Positions 62,182 through 64,000 of a stretch of 64,000 nucleotides of DNA are shown one piece after another. Positions within the stretch are counted from its first letter, which is position 1, and the number at the start of each line of letters is the position of its first letter. A program made the position numbers and the translations under genes. Source of the DNA: Planctomycetota bacterium (GTDB lineage Bacteria; Planctomycetota; Phycisphaerae; Sedimentisphaerales; Anaerobacaceae); NCBI GenBank assembly GCA_019456145.1, contig VRUL01000007.1:124001-188000 (forward strand). Direction: 5' to 3'. Under the pieces are notes generated by a model that was not told where the DNA came from, ran no database searches, and saw only the letters and a program-made list of their open reading frames with translations.

Positions 62182-64000
62182 ATGAATTATAGTCTGTCAC
62201 GATGTCTAATTGCGGCTTTGTCCGCAGGTATTATTTTGCTTTTACCCATAGCCCTGGCTAATGCCGCCGAGACAATTACTATTGTAGCTAATCACGGAAA
62301 GTTCTCGAGCTTTGAGACAGCGGCTGGTAGCGAAGAACAGGTCAACTGGCAGGATGAAGATAAATCTGATGACAATGCCTGCACGGAATCTTATGCAGCA
62401 GTCGAGCTGAAAACCTTTCTCCCTAACATCTGCAAATACAAAGAGCAGGACATCAAATTGGTCAAATCCGACAACCTGCCTACCAGCGGGCATGTGTTTC
62501 TGCTGGGTACTCGGGATTCGAACCTGTTGATAGACTCGTTTAATGCTCCCGGGGATAGACGAGCTAACCTGAGCAGGCCGGAGTCTTTTTGCATTCGCTC
62601 GTTCGAGCAAAACCAAAGAATAGTAACTATCATCGAGGGCGCAGATAGGATCGGTGTACTTTACGGAGTATATGCCTACTTGGAAAAACTGGGCATAGGT
62701 TTTTATGGGCTCGGCGAGCAGGGTACAGTCTATCCCAAAAGAATAGTAAACTTACCGGCCGACCTTAAGCTGACCGAGAAACCTCACTATCTGACACGGG
62801 GATTCTTCACCAAAGGTGATTGGAATGACAACGACGAGTTCTTTCTGTGGATGGCCCGCAACCGCCTGAACCTTTGGACTGCCGACCAAAGCCAATATCG
62901 TTTCCTCAAAAAGCTCGGCATAAAACTCACAGCAGGCGCCCACGATATTCAGGAACTCTTCCTCAACCCCCACAGCGAATACCCTTACAATTGTAGCAAA
63001 TACAAAGGCGATGAAAACAAACCTGAAGATCCGTATTCAGCCGGCAGCGAATACCTCGGTGATATCAATAAAGACGGCAGGCTTACATATGCCGAGGTAC
63101 ATCCGGAATGGTATGTCATGCTCGGCGGGCAGAGAGACGCCCATAAACATAAAAGACTCCGCGGTAATTATTGCACCTCGAACGCTGACGCTACCAGCGA
63201 ATTGGCTGAAAATCTGATTCAGTGCCTTGTAGACGGCCAATGGGCCCATGCAGACATGGTCAACTTCTGGATGCTCGATGGCGGAACGTGGTGTCAGTGT
63301 CAGGCTTGTAAGAAATCAGGGATCCCTTCGGATCGACTCTGCCAACTAATTCACACAGTCAATAGCCGAATCCAGGAGGCCCGCAGGCAGGGCCGTTTGA
63401 AACGTAATGTTCCCCTGGTTACGCTGGCCTATAGCACGACATTGTCACCGCCGACCAGACCGCTGCCAAAGGGCTTTGACTACGACAATATATCAATGAC
63501 ATTTTTCCCGATTATGCGTTGTTATGTACATTCGTTTGCGGATCCGGCATGTACCGAGTGTAACCAATTATTATTGAAGGATTTTCGGGGCTGGTCCGGA
63601 GGGCCGGGTAGCTATTATAAAGGCTCTATTTTTATTGGTGAATATTATAACGTTAGCAATATCAAAACACTGCCTGTGCTCTTTCCGCGCATCATGGCGA
63701 TCGACATTCCCTGGTTCTTTCGCAATGGAGCCAGGCATTTCCATTACATGCACACACCCACTCGGCTTTGGGGAACATGGACTCTGAACCAGTATTTAAT
63801 GGGCCGGTTGTTGTGGAATATCGATATAGATGTGGATGTTATTCTAAATGATTACTTCGGGCGCTATTATCCGACCACGACTGAAACTACTCGAAGCTTT
63901 TATCAGCATCTGGAACATGCAACCGCCAACATCAAGCCCTTGAAGCATTACATTCGTTCGCAAGGCCAGCCCCGCAACAGGTACACAATGCGTTTCGGTT
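62182..64000 (+). CDS. Secreted DUF4838 glycosidase-like protein (runs off the window)
   Basis: At least 606 codons, open to the edge. Signal peptide residues 1-31 (hydrophobic core, ending near LANA). An alpha-glucuronidase-N-terminal-like part follows (about 40-200, HVFLLGT and GVLYGVYAYLEKLG), then a DUF4838 TIM-barrel-like region (from about 205, with FWMLDGGTWC and CQAC, and YYNVSN). A stretch near 290-305 reads YLGDINKDGRLTYAEV, a canonical-looking EF-hand calcium loop (D.N.DG.L...E) inserted in the fold. It is probably a secreted glycoside hydrolase for uronic-acid polymers; the catalytic residues and C-terminus are outside the window. GGAGG lies 9 bases upstream of ATG 62182. Confidence 0.8.
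   Translation, partial: MNYSLSRCLIAALSAGIILLLPIALANAAETITIVANHGKFSSFETAAGSEEQVNWQDEDKSDDNACTESYAAVELKTFLPNICKYKEQDIKLVKSDNLPTSGHVFLLGTRDSNLLIDSFNAPGDRRANLSRPESFCIRSFEQNQRIVTIIEGADRIGVLYGVYAYLEKLGIGFYGLGEQGTVYPKRIVNLPADLKLTEKPHYLTRGFFTKGDWNDNDEFFLWMARNRLNLWTADQSQYRFLKKLGIKLTAGAHDIQELFLNPHSEYPYNCSKYKGDENKPEDPYSAGSEYLGDINKDGRLTYAEVHPEWYVMLGGQRDAHKHKRLRGNYCTSNADATSELAENLIQCLVDGQWAHADMVNFWMLDGGTWCQCQACKKSGIPSDRLCQLIHTVNSRIQEARRQGRLKRNVPLVTLAYSTTLSPPTRPLPKGFDYDNISMTFFPIMRCYVHSFADPACTECNQLLLKDFRGWSGGPGSYYKGSIFIGEYYNVSNIKTLPVLFPRIMAIDIPWFFRNGARHFHYMHTPTRLWGTWTLNQYLMGRLLWNIDIDVDVILNDYFGRYYPTTTETTRSFYQHLEHATANIKPLKHYIRSQGQPRNRYTMRFG

Overview
The window looks like a chromosome segment of a marine- or sediment-type planctomycete, most likely class Phycisphaerae (inference). 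The signs are single dockerin-like Ca-binding tails on secreted proteins, many Tat-exported sulfatases and Gfo/Idh/MocA oxidoreductases, very large secreted multidomain proteins, an LpxL-type acyltransferase implying LPS, and junk-like intergenic repeats. No rRNA, tRNA, CRISPR array or intact transposase was recognised. Both ends are cut inside genes.

Layout. 0-2.7 kb: a truncated secreted dockerin protein, an SppA-type signal peptide peptidase, and about 1.1 kb of gene-free DNA with a 178-bp inverted-repeat element and low-complexity repeats. 2.7-12.3 kb: a surface/secreted cluster of five tandem beta-helix paralogues showing gene conversion, an M64-type metallopeptidase with LamG, and a YadA-head-repeat protein. 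12.4-20.7 kb (minus strand): a five-gene carbohydrate operon (double FAD oxidoreductase, xylose-isomerase-like protein, PfkB kinase, DUF4432 epimerase-like protein, mannitol-dehydrogenase-family protein). 20.9-24.8 kb: a probably leaderless LpxL acyltransferase, a TerB-like protein, and an APC permease fused to a PTS EIIA-like domain that lacks a canonical full-length start codon. 25-35.5 kb: polysaccharide degradation, with two sulfatases, a B12-type radical SAM protein, a PL-like/PKD/PA14 protein, a BNR sialidase-like protein and a CE15 glucuronoyl esterase fused to a PL-like domain.

35.9-45 kb: a TolC / HlyD / HlyD / MacB-permease operon without an ATPase gene, flanked by an intact ThuA-like gene and a decayed ThuA copy. 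45-49 kb: beta-propeller protein, sodium:solute symporter, URO-D-family protein. 49.3-62.1 kb: an accessory stretch where one- or two-gene units are separated by related degenerate repeats (R1, R2, R3). It holds an endonuclease/exonuclease/phosphatase-family protein, an orphan nucleoside-transporter C-terminus, a 1087-residue HzsA-like three-haem protein, and two Gfo/Idh + HEAT-repeat pairs. 62.2 kb to the end: a DUF4838 protein that runs off the window.

Taken together, the genes describe a polysaccharide degrader: exported esterases, lyase-like proteins and sulfatases depolymerise an acidic, sulfated polymer, and transporters and the carbohydrate operon use the products. The most unusual observations are the gene-converted beta-helix array, the repeat-bounded accessory units at 49-62 kb, the ThuA remnants around the ATPase-less efflux operon, and the apparent AUA start of the permease.
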